From Colwellia sp. MB02u-6 (GTDB lineage: Bacteria; Pseudomonadota; Gammaproteobacteria; Enterobacterales; Alteromonadaceae): a stretch of 64,000 nucleotides of DNA. Shown piece after piece: positions 17,323 to 26,472 of this stretch. Numbering within the stretch: the first letter of the stretch is position 1; each line of letters opens with the position of its first letter. Where the stretch lies: the NCBI RefSeq assembly GCF_014077095.1, contig NZ_JACGVG010000025.1, positions 124,001-188,000 on the forward strand. The letters run 5' to 3'. The translations under genes were made by a program, and so were the position numbers. The notes beneath the pieces are model-generated. The model was not told the DNA's origin, ran no database searches, and worked only from the letters and a program-made list of their open reading frames with translations.

Positions 17323-19111
17323 CCAAACTGATATAGTTGATGAAATTGATACACTTATTGCTCCTTTCGGAGCGAGAAAGTTATCAACAGTTGAGTTGAA
17401 AAATTACTCTGATAACCTTTCTGGATGGGAATTAGAGCTGGAAATAAGGCATAATAATGAGTCTGTTACTATAGATCTTGTACTCCCAGGTTCTTTTCCT
17501 GCTTGCTTACCCAATATATTCCTGAAAACCCCTAAACTACCAGTGTTGTCGTTTCCTCACTTAGAAGACAAAGGCAAGTTGTGTGTTTGGGATGGCATGA
17601 CATGTGTTAATCCTAATGATCTCTTATTTATTGTAGAGCTATTGGAACATGCTGTATTGCTAATCTCAGATGGATTAACTGGTGCACTAGATCAGGATTT
17701 TCATAATGAGTTTACCAGCTACTGGCACTACCATAATAAAACGGAAAACTTTAAACGTAGCATTTGTGACCTGCAAAAAAAACGAACCAGACGAATTGTT
17801 GTTAATTATTCCAAAGGACAGCATACCTTTGGAGACAACGAAACTGCATTAATTGCATTTCTCGATAACATTAGTTCTAGAAATGTTGGTGCTTCAAACT
17901 ACCCATTAGAGCGGAGTTTATTGATATGCTTAAAAGAGACTTGGCATCCATCACAATTTCCAAATACAACTAAAGAGCTTTTGCAGCTAGTCAAAACGGA
18001 TAGCTCAAATCAAAACATGGATTTTATTGAACGTGAGTTGTTGCATACCATTAACGTAAAACACTCATATCCATCGTTAATAATATCATTTAATTCTCCT
18101 GACAATCTTTGTGTAATTGCTATTGAGTTTGAAAGCTCAATTAACAAGCGAAAAAATAAATATAACAAGGTTACAGCTAAGCATGGATTTAACAAGACCA
18201 TGCCGATAGCGACTTTTTTACAACGGGTTTCCAATTTTAAAATTTTTGGCCGTAATGTAACTAGACATGACCATAGTTGGCTTATGGGAAGAGATCACAA
18301 TACCGGCGTTATAAGATTTAGTAATGATGTTATCTCTATTATTGGCTGCGGCTCTATTGGCGGCGCAACTGCTAGATTATTATTACAATCTGGCGTTATG
18401 AATTTAAACCTGTTTGACGATGAACTTTTAGGTACTGAGAACCCTTCTCGACATTTATTAGGTTGTTCTTCCGCAGGATTTAGTAAGACAGAAGAGTTAG
18501 CCAAACGACTTCGATCAGATTTTCCATTATCAAATATAAACGCTTATAAGGGGTGGAATGCCTATGATGAAAGCGGAGTCTCATTTACAGCACTTGAAGA
18601 TTCCGAAATGATTGTAAGTTGTACAGCTAATTGGTTGACAGACCAAGCATTGCTGGATATGCAAACCCAGCACAACTTCGGCCCTATCGTATTTTCATTT
18701 GTTGAGGCTCATGCAATGGCAGGCCATGTTATAGTTAATCCGCAAAACTCAAATGCATTTAATTCTTTGCACATTCTTGAGACCAACAAAGTTGGAAAAT
18801 TAAAAACACCTGTTACACAATGGCAAAGATCAACCATTAAGAACATACCTGCTTGTGCTGGCTCTTTTCAACCTTATGGTGTAATACCTCTAACTCATAC
18901 ACAATCAATGCTTGCTGAAACAGTATTAATCCATTTAACCTCTGATGAACTATTACCGCCAACACATACAGTCTGGTTTGAGTCTACGGACGAACTAAAG
19001 CGACTAAATGGTACATGGTCAAACTCTTGGATTAACGAGTACGGTTCCCCCGGTGAAGGTAAATGTCAGAAGCGATTCGTTTATGACGGAAATAATTGGA
19101 TTAAGCAGTAA
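17315..19111 (+). CDS. E2-E1 fusion (Cap2-like ThiF-family ubiquitin-like conjugating enzyme)
   Basis: About 598 aa. The N-terminal domain is E2-like (Prok-E2_B type): VLPGSFPACLPNIFLK, then FPHLEDKGKLCVWDG with a Cys at the E2 active-site position (residue 90 from this start). The C-terminal half is an E1 adenylation domain: ISIIGCGSIGGATARLL (nucleotide binding), LFDDELLGTENPSRH with the conserved Asp, Asn and Arg, and PACAGSFQPYG holding a probable E1 catalytic Cys (residue 514). These Cys positions match those known in Cap2 of type II CBASS. Start is uncertain: ATG 17315 overlaps the MBL stop by 8 bp; ATG 17300 and a TTG at 17273 are also in frame. The stop overlaps the next gene (TAATG). 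Confidence 0.88.
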   Translation: MHNQTDIVDEIDTLIAPFGARKLSTVELKNYSDNLSGWELELEIRHNNESVTIDLVLPGSFPACLPNIFLKTPKLPVLSFPHLEDKGKLCVWDGMTCVNPNDLLFIVELLEHAVLLISDGLTGALDQDFHNEFTSYWHYHNKTENFKRSICDLQKKRTRRIVVNYSKGQHTFGDNETALIAFLDNISSRNVGASNYPLERSLLICLKETWHPSQFPNTTKELLQLVKTDSSNQNMDFIERELLHTINVKHSYPSLIISFNSPDNLCVIAIEFESSINKRKNKYNKVTAKHGFNKTMPIATFLQRVSNFKIFGRNVTRHDHSWLMGRDHNTGVIRFSNDVISIIGCGSIGGATARLLLQSGVMNLNLFDDELLGTENPSRHLLGCSSAGFSKTEELAKRLRSDFPLSNINAYKGWNAYDESGVSFTALEDSEMIVSCTANWLTDQALLDMQTQHNFGPIVFSFVEAHAMAGHVIVNPQNSNAFNSLHILETNKVGKLKTPVTQWQRSTIKNIPACAGSFQPYGVIPLTHTQSMLAETVLIHLTSDELLPPTHTVWFESTDELKRLNGTWSNSWINEYGSPGEGKCQKRFVYDGNNWIKQ

Positions 19112-19587
19112 TGGTAGTGTTTAGGAGTGAAGAGTTAGACCTAGAGTTATCATTTTCCGACAACGTCATACATGAACTTCAAAAATATCGCCAAACTGGA
19201 GCTAAGTTAGAAACAGGTGGTATGCTTTTCACTTCGTCTCTAGTTTCTAATGTTGTCGACATCGATTTAATTTCATCTGCATCAGATCTAGATGTAAGAA
19301 AACGTTTTGGTTTTATACCGAACAAGCGTACAGCCCAAACCATGATCGACAAAAACTATAAAAATGGTTTTTATTATATTGGAGATTGGCACACTCACCC
19401 TGAGTTAAGTCCTTCACCCTCAACTCAAGATCTAAAGACCATAAAGTCGTTATTTAGGAAATCTAAACATGATCTGACTTTTTTTGTGATATTAATTTTA
19501 TGTCAATCAAATAGTTTTAAAAATTCTTACGTAGCTTTAGCAGATGGAAGAATAGTACATAAATGTAAAGTTAAAACGCTTTTATAG
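19111..19587 (+). CDS. JAMM/MPN isopeptidase (Cap3-like)
   Basis: 158 aa with a complete JAMM zinc site: Glu34 (KLETGG), then DWHTHPELSPSPSTQD giving His94, His96, Ser104 and Asp107. This family removes ubiquitin-like modifiers or trims their precursor; Cap3 in type II CBASS cleaves the conjugate made by Cap2. The start codon overlaps the E2-E1 stop by one base (TAATG), so the two proteins are made in step. No extra domains are visible. A deconjugase acting on the product of the gene before it is the simplest reading. Confidence 0.9.
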   Translation: MVVFRSEELDLELSFSDNVIHELQKYRQTGAKLETGGMLFTSSLVSNVVDIDLISSASDLDVRKRFGFIPNKRTAQTMIDKNYKNGFYYIGDWHTHPELSPSPSTQDLKTIKSLFRKSKHDLTFFVILILCQSNSFKNSYVALADGRIVHKCKVKTLL

Positions 19588-19591
19588 CTTT

Positions 19592-19629
19592 ATCTTTGGG
19601 TGAACATATTAAGTTAACACCCAAAAGAT
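19592..19629 (+). promoter_or_regulatory. Hairpin between the JAMM gene and the membrane-protein gene
   Basis: TCTTTGGGTG and CACCCAAAAGA form a 10-bp stem with one bulge around a 15-base loop, with a weak A/T-rich tail. It could be an attenuator or partial terminator that lowers expression of the membrane protein relative to the enzymes. Confidence 0.45.
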
Positions 19630-19687
19630 ATATAAAAATTTTCTTGAAATAACAAATACAAAATGGAAATTTAGGAGATAGAAAAAT

Positions 19688-20440
19688 ATGGAATCACTAG
19701 CTAAATTATTTGATACATACTCACTTCGGGCAAGAGTTAAACCTGCTGCTTTTATTGTTTTACCCATTGCTTTATCAATTATAACTTTTTACGAGCCAGC
19801 TAGAAGTGCAGGTGGCGCTCTGATTACTTTTTTAACGTCTTTTGGTGTTATGAGTTATACCGCAAATCAAATGTCAACCAGAGGAAATATAGTTCAAAAA
19901 AAATTATTTAATAAATGGGGAGGCAGCCCATCAACTTTACTTTTGAGATATAGAAATGATGAGATCGATGTAAATACAAAACAGCGATATCAAAACTTTT
20001 TAAGTAAACATATTTCTGACTATGAGGTTATTACGCCTGACGAGGAAGCTGCTGAACCTGTTATTGCAGACAAAAAATATGACAGTGCTATTAGGTACCT
20101 TCTTGAACATACAAGAGATAAACAAAAGTACAATTTAATCTTTGGTGAACTTATTACGTATGGCTATAGTCGTAATACGTATGCGTTTAAATGGTTATCT
20201 GCAATTATATCTGCTTCTTCCTTGATTGTTTCATCGTTGATTATTTACATGACTCATATGGTAGATAAAGTTATTAATTTAAAGATAATTTTCACTATTC
20301 CTTTTGAACAAACAGCATTGTTCGTTTTTTTATTATTGTTAATGCTCAACTCATTATTTTTTGTTAATGAAAATTGGGTTAAGATCCGCGCATTTGCATA
20401 TGGAAGAAGATTACTAGCTGCTTGCGACAAAATAAACTAA
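19688..20440 (+). CDS. Four-helix membrane protein, candidate effector of the E2/E1 operon
   Basis: 250 aa, family not recognised. Two hydrophobic hairpins are visible: about residues 20-36 and 40-57, then 167-190 and 206-226. Between them lies a charged region of about 110 residues (cytoplasmic by the positive-inside rule) with KKYDSAIRYLLEH and similar helices. A TAGGAGATA ribosome site precedes ATG 19688. It follows the JAMM gene by 100 bp in the same direction, so it is probably part of the operon. Two-TM and four-TM proteins are common effectors in CBASS and related systems, where they damage the inner membrane. That role here is inference; it could also be an unrelated gene. Confidence 0.7.
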   Translation: MESLAKLFDTYSLRARVKPAAFIVLPIALSIITFYEPARSAGGALITFLTSFGVMSYTANQMSTRGNIVQKKLFNKWGGSPSTLLLRYRNDEIDVNTKQRYQNFLSKHISDYEVITPDEEAAEPVIADKKYDSAIRYLLEHTRDKQKYNLIFGELITYGYSRNTYAFKWLSAIISASSLIVSSLIIYMTHMVDKVINLKIIFTIPFEQTALFVFLLLLMLNSLFFVNENWVKIRAFAYGRRLLAACDKIN

Positions 20441-20923
20441 AACAAAATATATTGATGTCATGGTGCAATAGATTAATACAGTTTTTAGACTAAATCATCA
20501 CATACAGTTTGCGCTATTGCCTTAAATTTATATTACACACTTGGGAGCAAAAGATAGTTAACTTGACCGCCCGCAGTTCGCTATTACTAAACATTAAAGT
20601 CATTGTGCTATGTCTACTTTGTCGGATCAGAAGTCATAAAGGAATCATTGATGCTAACGACCACTTTAAGTCTTGGAGCTGCCGTTAGCAAAGTAAACTA
20701 TAACGTCTCCATTAGCATTATAATTTGATGATGAACGACCGCAATGGTGGCTAAGTGGACTATTTATTAAGACAAATTCGTGTCTAAATTAGCTCAGCTA
20801 TGTGGCATAAGTTAATGTTTTAAATACTAATCCCATTCTGTATGAACAATTACGCTCCATTATCAGGGCAGCTAATAATAAGAGCTCCAGAATAATTGCA
20901 ACTTTTTAATGATATTAAATAAA
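20441..20923. other. 483-bp gap at the right side of the E2/E1 operon
   Basis: No convincing open frame, tRNA or clear terminator was seen. The stretch is mixed in composition and may be the decayed right end of the island; no direct repeat matching the left edge was found by eye. Confidence 0.5.
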
Positions 20924-23900
20924 TCAGCCCACCGCCAACTTAGCCGTCTCATGCCACAAATATGCTGGCATGGGATGTTTTAACTTCCATGTGATATTCA
21001 TTGGCTGACTACCTTCATATTTTACAAAATCTACTGGACCAAAATTGACAAAACCCATGGTTCTACCATTTTCATCTTTGCCTTGTTCACGGACAAATAA
21101 CAGGATGATCTTCTTCGTTTGTTTCTGTTGGATGTAACCTAAACCTCGGCCTGAATTGGGTCGTGCGCTGTTCTGAGTTTGCCAGTGAAACAAGGTTGGG
21201 CTTATGGCGTAATCGTGGTACCTGGTGGTGGCTGAAAACTGTTTTTCGCATTTATTCAAGGTAACAAATAACAGCTCGGTATTAGCGTTAGCAATATTTA
21301 ACACACCTTCACGGCTAGATGACTTTTTAGTAAAAGTACTATCACCAAATGCGACAAGAATATGCTCTTTCGGGTAGCGAACATGCATGTTAAGTGGTGA
21401 GGCATCTACTTTCGAGTTACCCACTGTTGGCATAGCAAACTCACTGACTTCAAGCAGTTCAATAAGCATTGAAATAACCTCGCTTAACTCACCTTGAAGT
21501 GTAGGGTCTTTCAGCGCAGCTAAACTTTTATTTAAACTTTCCCTTAAGCTACCAGATACGTCAGCACTCACACTTTTTTTACCTGCTTTATCCCAAAAAT
21601 CGTAGTGACACATTAAGGCAAACTGTTGTTGGCGCTGTTGGGCGTTTGTCTCTGTGTGATCACCATTGAATGCCGGTATTGAAAAATCGTTATCGCAAAG
21701 CGCTTTAATAAAACGTAAATACGAAATTGATGAACAGTTGAGTAGTCTATTATTGATGGCTCGATAATAAGCCGCATAAAGTGCTTTATTCTCTAGCGCT
21801 ATTTCGTTGTTCTTGCTTGCAGCAACTAATACTGACCAACCACCAAATGCGCCAATTTTGATCTTGTAAATATCTTCTAAGGTAATGTTAGGGTTGAGGT
21901 GTAAAAAGTTGCTTAGCGTTAAGGCTAAGTCTGTTACATGAGGGAAGTTATTAATTAAGCTGAATAACCTATTTTTGTTCAGCGACGCTTGGCTAATGTT
22001 TTTCAAGATCATGGCTTGCGTTCTTTCTTGCAATTCAATGCGACAACCTAAGGGTAGGTGAGGAAAGCCTTGCTTAACTTCTTTGCCAATGGCCTGATTG
22101 GTTTTCCCTACTAAGGCTCTAAACTTACTAGAAAAGTCATATTCTGGTCGTGAATTACCGACAAAATCTAGAATAGTGCAACATTCTTTATTTTCAGTTA
22201 AGCGTAAACCTCGACCGAGTTGCTGTAGAAAAATAGTTAAACTTTCGGTAGGACGTAAAAACAGTAAGGTATCTAGCTCTGGAATATCGACACCTTCATT
22301 AAATATATCAACGACAAACAGTACATTTATTTGCTTTGATTTAAGTCGCTGCTGCTGAATCTCTCGTTCACTACTGTTATCACTGGTTAATACACCACAA
22401 GTAATATTATGCAGGGTGAATTTTTGCGCCATAAATGTTGCGTGTTCTTTACTAACACAAAAGGCGAGGGCGCGCATTTGTGATATGTCGGTAACTACCT
22501 CTTGTAAGCTTTGTATAATGCGCAAAACCCTTTGGTCGTTATAGGTATAAAGATGAGTTAACTCGGCAATATCATAACGGCCTTTAGACCACGAAATTTT
22601 AGTTAAGTCGGTATCATCATCTATACCAAAGTATTGAAAGGGCGAAAGGTGGCGTTGATTTATCGCTTCAGGTAAGCGTATTTCTGCGGCAATAACATTA
22701 CAAAAATCACTGAGGATATCGGTACCATCATGGCGCTCGGGTGTTGCCGTTAATCCTAAAAGTATTTGTGGGCTAAAGTGCTTTAATACCGTGCGATAAC
22801 TACTCGCTGAAATATGATGAACTTCATCAATAACAATGTAATCAAAGTAATCTTTACTTAAGGCTAATTGTTCTGTATGGCTGTTAAGCTGATTATTTAA
22901 CGATTGAATTGAGGCAAAGAGGTGCTGATATTTGCTTGGTTTGTTATTACCAACCCATAACTCACCAAAAGCGCTATTTTTTAATACGCCACGATAAGCA
23001 CCGAGTGCCTGCTTTAATATTTCTTCTCTGTGGGCAATAAACAAAAACTTTGCTTTGGGATTTTTAGTATAGAAACGCGCAAAGTCAAAAGCAGAAATAA
23101 TGGTTTTACCTGTGCCTGTTGCCGCAACAACTAAGTTACGGTAGCGATTATGCAAGTTTCGCTCAACCTGTAATTTTTCTAATATAGTTTGCTGATGTGA
23201 GTGTGGTTTGATATCAAAATAAAAACTTAGCGTTGCGTTATTGAACGTGCCTTTTGCTTCTTGCAGTGCGGTATTTAGCTTTTCACGGCTTGCTGCTTTG
23301 CCATCAAAGTGTTCAAAGTCCGGTGATTCCCAGTAGGTTTCAAAAGTGCTGAGCGATTTTTCAATAATATGTGGTATTTCTTGTGAGGTAATTTTAAGGT
23401 TCCATTCCAAGCCACTGGTTAAGGCCGAATGTGATAAATTAGACGAGCCAATATAACCGGTATGAAAGCCGGTATTACGCATAAATAAATACGATTTTGC
23501 ATGCAGGCGTTCACGGTTAGTATTGTAACTAAGCTTAACTTCAGTGTTGGGCAGGGATGCTAAAAACTCTACCGCTTTTGCATCAGTAGCGCCCATGTAT
23601 GAGGTGGTGATTATTTTTAATTGTTTACCACTACGGGCGAAAGACTCTAATTCATTTTTAAATATTCGAATGCCAGTCCATTTGATAAAGGAGACCAGCC
23701 AATAAATTTTATCTGACGATTGGATCTCTCTTTTAATTTCAGTCTCTAGCGAAACACCAACATTACTACCGCAAAACAACTCACTTTGTGTGAGCCCGGT
23801 TATCGGCATAATCGCGTCTACGTATTTGGGTAAGTCAGCAGCAATGGGATTTGATTTATCAAATAACGCGGTAAGAATTTTGCCTTGGCTATCAAGTAAG

Positions 23901-24166
23901 TTATCAGTGATTAAGGCTTCATCTTTTATGTGTGTGCTAAGCCACTGCACAATAGTATTTGCTAAGTTTATTTGCTCATGAATTCTAGACTTGCCAATGG
24001 GCACTGAGTCCATGGCAATTTCGATAAGCCGGGTTAGGAAACGTGATAACCAGGTTGCTGCTTCGCCAGTCTCTAATAACCGCTCACCAACATGGAAAGT
24101 TTCTCTATCTAAGTTTTGCTCAACTAATTGCGTAATTAACTGCTCGTAGATACCCGTAGTGTTCAT
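20924..24166 (-). CDS. PLD-like nuclease/SF2 helicase/DUF3427 protein
   Basis: 1080 aa. About residues 100-290 hold a phospholipase D-like domain with one HKD motif (LHAKSYLF and GSSNLSHSAL). The SF2 helicase follows: AATGTGKTIIS (Walker A), DEVHH (a DEVH form of motif II), LGLTATPERHDG, and QQLGRGLRL (motif VI). The C-terminal 400 residues match DUF3427, ending in the HWQTQN, ILLFVREQGKDENGRT and MNITWKLKHPMPAYLW segments. Proteins of this build occur in many bacteria near restriction and mobile genes and are suspected DNA-processing or defence enzymes; none of this is shown here. AAGGATTTTC before ATG 24166 supports the start. It lies beside the island but faces the other way. Confidence 0.88.
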   Translation of the reverse strand: MNTTGIYEQLITQLVEQNLDRETFHVGERLLETGEAATWLSRFLTRLIEIAMDSVPIGKSRIHEQINLANTIVQWLSTHIKDEALITDNLLDSQGKILTALFDKSNPIAADLPKYVDAIMPITGLTQSELFCGSNVGVSLETEIKREIQSSDKIYWLVSFIKWTGIRIFKNELESFARSGKQLKIITTSYMGATDAKAVEFLASLPNTEVKLSYNTNRERLHAKSYLFMRNTGFHTGYIGSSNLSHSALTSGLEWNLKITSQEIPHIIEKSLSTFETYWESPDFEHFDGKAASREKLNTALQEAKGTFNNATLSFYFDIKPHSHQQTILEKLQVERNLHNRYRNLVVAATGTGKTIISAFDFARFYTKNPKAKFLFIAHREEILKQALGAYRGVLKNSAFGELWVGNNKPSKYQHLFASIQSLNNQLNSHTEQLALSKDYFDYIVIDEVHHISASSYRTVLKHFSPQILLGLTATPERHDGTDILSDFCNVIAAEIRLPEAINQRHLSPFQYFGIDDDTDLTKISWSKGRYDIAELTHLYTYNDQRVLRIIQSLQEVVTDISQMRALAFCVSKEHATFMAQKFTLHNITCGVLTSDNSSEREIQQQRLKSKQINVLFVVDIFNEGVDIPELDTLLFLRPTESLTIFLQQLGRGLRLTENKECCTILDFVGNSRPEYDFSSKFRALVGKTNQAIGKEVKQGFPHLPLGCRIELQERTQAMILKNISQASLNKNRLFSLINNFPHVTDLALTLSNFLHLNPNITLEDIYKIKIGAFGGWSVLVAASKNNEIALENKALYAAYYRAINNRLLNCSSISYLRFIKALCDNDFSIPAFNGDHTETNAQQRQQQFALMCHYDFWDKAGKKSVSADVSGSLRESLNKSLAALKDPTLQGELSEVISMLIELLEVSEFAMPTVGNSKVDASPLNMHVRYPKEHILVAFGDSTFTKKSSSREGVLNIANANTELLFVTLNKCEKQFSATTRYHDYAISPTLFHWQTQNSARPNSGRGLGYIQQKQTKKIILLFVREQGKDENGRTMGFVNFGPVDFVKYEGSQPMNITWKLKHPMPAYLWHETAKLAVG

Positions 24167-24524
24167 GAAAATCCTTTTTATTTTAAACGCTTACTTGCTG
24201 TAGGCTACAGTAAATTAAGAAAGAGATAAATGAGGATTTATATTTTTTATAAAGCAGTCAGCAAAAAAGTATCAACAAAAAAAACAGCACCAAAGAAAAT
24301 TTTAAGCAATATTTTTTGATAGTTACCTCTTACTTCCCGCAATAAAGTACAGGAAAAAAAAGTACAGAAAAAACCTTTGAATATAGAGAGAGCGGTATGA
24401 GGAGTTGGAGTAAACGTTAGCGAGCTATGCTTTAGTGCGTTACCTCTTCTATCAAGAGGTAACTGGTCACTGTTTTAATCTATTAGACGAATAATAAGGC
24501 AAGCCGTTAGTTTTTGTTATTAAC
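24167..24524. other. 358-bp gap with a 10-bp palindromic hairpin
   Basis: GTTACCTCTT and AAGAGGTAAC form a perfect stem with a five-base loop at 24439-24463. It lies past the 3' end of the diguanylate cyclase gene and before the helicase promoter, so a terminator role is possible, but there is no T-run on either side. Nothing else is seen. Confidence 0.5.
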
Positions 24525-25475
24525 TTAAACATCGCAATCGAAAAAGCTAACACATTGAGAACGGCCACTGTTTTTTGCAGCATATAAAGCGGTATCTGCT
24601 TCATGAATTAGTTTTTCGTGATTATTGTTTGATGAACGAGAGCAGGTAAAACCAATACTGGCGGATATAGACACGGCTATTGAGTTATAATAAACAGGTG
24701 TATCACAAATAATATGCCTCAGCTTTTCTGCTATATAGGCTGCGCCATTTAAATCGGTCTCAGGTAAAAACACACAGAACTCTTCACCGCCATAACGCCC
24801 TATAACATCACTTAAACGTAATGACTCAGTACAGCGTATCGCCACTTGCCTTAGTACTTCATCACCACACAAATGGCCGTACTGATCGTTGATTTTTTTA
24901 AAAAAGTCCATATCAAACATAACAAGAGAAACTTGGTGTTCATATCGGTTAACTCGACTCACTTCATTTTGGAAACATTTTTCCCAATGAGATCGGTTAT
25001 ACAATTGTGTTAAACCATCAATACTGTTGATACGCTTTAATTCCATGACGGTATCTTTGAGTTTCATGGTTGCTATGGCGATATCGGTCACATCTTTAAT
25101 GGTAACGCAGATATACTCAACATTATTATCTTGGCCAAATACGGGCGTAAAACAGCAATTTTGATACATAAAATCAACACCACCGGTTACAGAACGTCCG
25201 TGTGGAAACTTAAATAAATAAGCTCTTTGTTCCCAAGAAGAATAAGCTGGGCTTTTCAAAATAAAAACACTTTTAATATTCCTTTCAAACCACTTGCGAG
25301 GTAAGTTAGGAAAGCAATCTAAGAGATTTAAACCAACAATATCATCAGAGGTGAACTGACAACGAATAGCCATATAGTCGTTCCACAGATGCACAGTAAA
25401 ATCTTTATCTATAACAAAAACGCCACTGTCGAGGCAATCAATGACATTATTAGTGAAAGGGTACTTATTAATCAT
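24525..25475 (-). CDS. PAS-GGDEF diguanylate cyclase
   Basis: 316 aa. Residues 1-130 form a PAS domain (CLDSGVFVIDKDFTVHLWN at the start) and a short linker helix leads to a GGDEF domain with LTQLYNRSHWEKCF and the active-site form RYGGEEF. An RLSD inhibitory I-site stands the usual five residues before it, so the enzyme should make c-di-GMP and be feedback inhibited. No membrane segment is present; it is cytoplasmic. It is the last gene of a three-gene operon, 5 bp after the CheC-like gene. The PAS ligand is unknown. Confidence 0.9.
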   Translation of the reverse strand: MINKYPFTNNVIDCLDSGVFVIDKDFTVHLWNDYMAIRCQFTSDDIVGLNLLDCFPNLPRKWFERNIKSVFILKSPAYSSWEQRAYLFKFPHGRSVTGGVDFMYQNCCFTPVFGQDNNVEYICVTIKDVTDIAIATMKLKDTVMELKRINSIDGLTQLYNRSHWEKCFQNEVSRVNRYEHQVSLVMFDMDFFKKINDQYGHLCGDEVLRQVAIRCTESLRLSDVIGRYGGEEFCVFLPETDLNGAAYIAEKLRHIICDTPVYYNSIAVSISASIGFTCSRSSNNNHEKLIHEADTALYAAKNSGRSQCVSFFDCDV

Positions 25476-25480
25476 AATAT

Positions 25481-26110
25481 TTATAACTTATCAACAAGCC
25501 GGATTAAAACATCTTGTAAGTATTTAACCGAAGAATCTGGCATCAAAAGAAACAAATCGCAATGAAATGAATGCTTATCAACAATGAATTGTATTTTTAT
25601 AGAAAGCGCATAATCCCATATCAAGTGCTCTTTATTGAGTAAACTCTCGATTATGATGGATTGCCCTATTATCGATGGTGGCGTAGTAAAAATACGTTCT
25701 GATAGTTGTTGGGCCATACCTGACAAGCAAGCACCATTAATAATATTCGAAATTTCAAGGAGCATTTCTTGTTGAACTTCAGACGTGACTTCGTCATCTA
25801 AATCAATTAATCGTGCCAACTGCACGAAGTCGGTGTTACTGAAAATGGTAATGGATTCACCACAAATATTAGGATCTACTACATGAGTATAAAAACCCTG
25901 TCGTACTGCTGATACTTCTTCAGCAGGTGTTAATCGTTTTAATGTCGTAATTAAATTTTTCGCTGAAAAAATTTCAATTGAAGGCACAGATAAAGTAACA
26001 TATTGATCAAATAGAACAGAAAGCGATTTACCTGCTTGCCCCATACCTATGTTACAAATCTCTTGTAAATAGTCTCGTTGATCTTCAGTAAAATTGAAAC
26101 TCTTTTTCAT
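25481..26110 (-). CDS. CheC/CheX-like phosphatase
   Basis: 209 aa. Two copies of the CheC-type catalytic helix are visible: DYLQEICNIGMGQAGKSL (Asp13, Glu17, Asn20) and EMLLEISNIINGACLSG. CheC, CheX and FliY remove phosphate from CheY-like receivers. Its start overlaps the receiver gene by 4 bp (ATGA), so the natural partner is that receiver. No chemotaxis genes lie in the window, so the module is likely a stand-alone signalling loop, with the diguanylate cyclase as output. Confidence 0.78.
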   Translation of the reverse strand: MKKSFNFTEDQRDYLQEICNIGMGQAGKSLSVLFDQYVTLSVPSIEIFSAKNLITTLKRLTPAEEVSAVRQGFYTHVVDPNICGESITIFSNTDFVQLARLIDLDDEVTSEVQQEMLLEISNIINGACLSGMAQQLSERIFTTPPSIIGQSIIIESLLNKEHLIWDYALSIKIQFIVDKHSFHCDLFLLMPDSSVKYLQDVLIRLVDKL

Positions 26111-26472
26111 AGTAACTTATGCTTATTTAAAATGTTCATTAATGTGTTTGCAGAAACAGGTTTTCTAATCAAATCTAATGCTCCGGCGGCCTCAACCATT
26201 CTTTTCGCTTCGTCTTGTATATCCGCAGAAATAACAATGGTATTAATAACGATACCTTCAGCCTGCATTATTCTTAACACACTAAAACCATCTAATACCG
26301 GCATGGTTAAATCTAGAAATAAAAGATCTATCTTCTGAGTACGAAGCACATCAAGTGCTTCTTGGCCGTCTTTTACTATCTGTGAGTTTGCGGCCCAACC
26401 TTCAGGAAGTATTCTTTGGAGTTGTTTTCGTGCCACATTAGAATCATCACAAATTAATATAGAAATTGTCAT
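26107..26472 (-). CDS. Single-domain response regulator (CheY-like)
   Basis: 121 aa, only a receiver domain. The acidic pair Asp9-Asp10, phospho-acceptor Asp54 (LFLDLTMP), Ser82 and Lys104 (RKPVS) are all present. It is the first gene of the receiver, phosphatase, cyclase operon. No histidine kinase is in the window, so the phosphate donor is elsewhere. Confidence 0.92.
   Translation of the reverse strand: MTISILICDDSNVARKQLQRILPEGWAANSQIVKDGQEALDVLRTQKIDLLFLDLTMPVLDGFSVLRIMQAEGIVINTIVISADIQDEAKRMVEAAGALDLIRKPVSANTLMNILNKHKLL

Noticed and set aside
16156-20440. Complete type II CBASS
   Set aside because: No CD-NTase gene and no known nucleotide-receptor domain is present; the first gene is an MBL protein.
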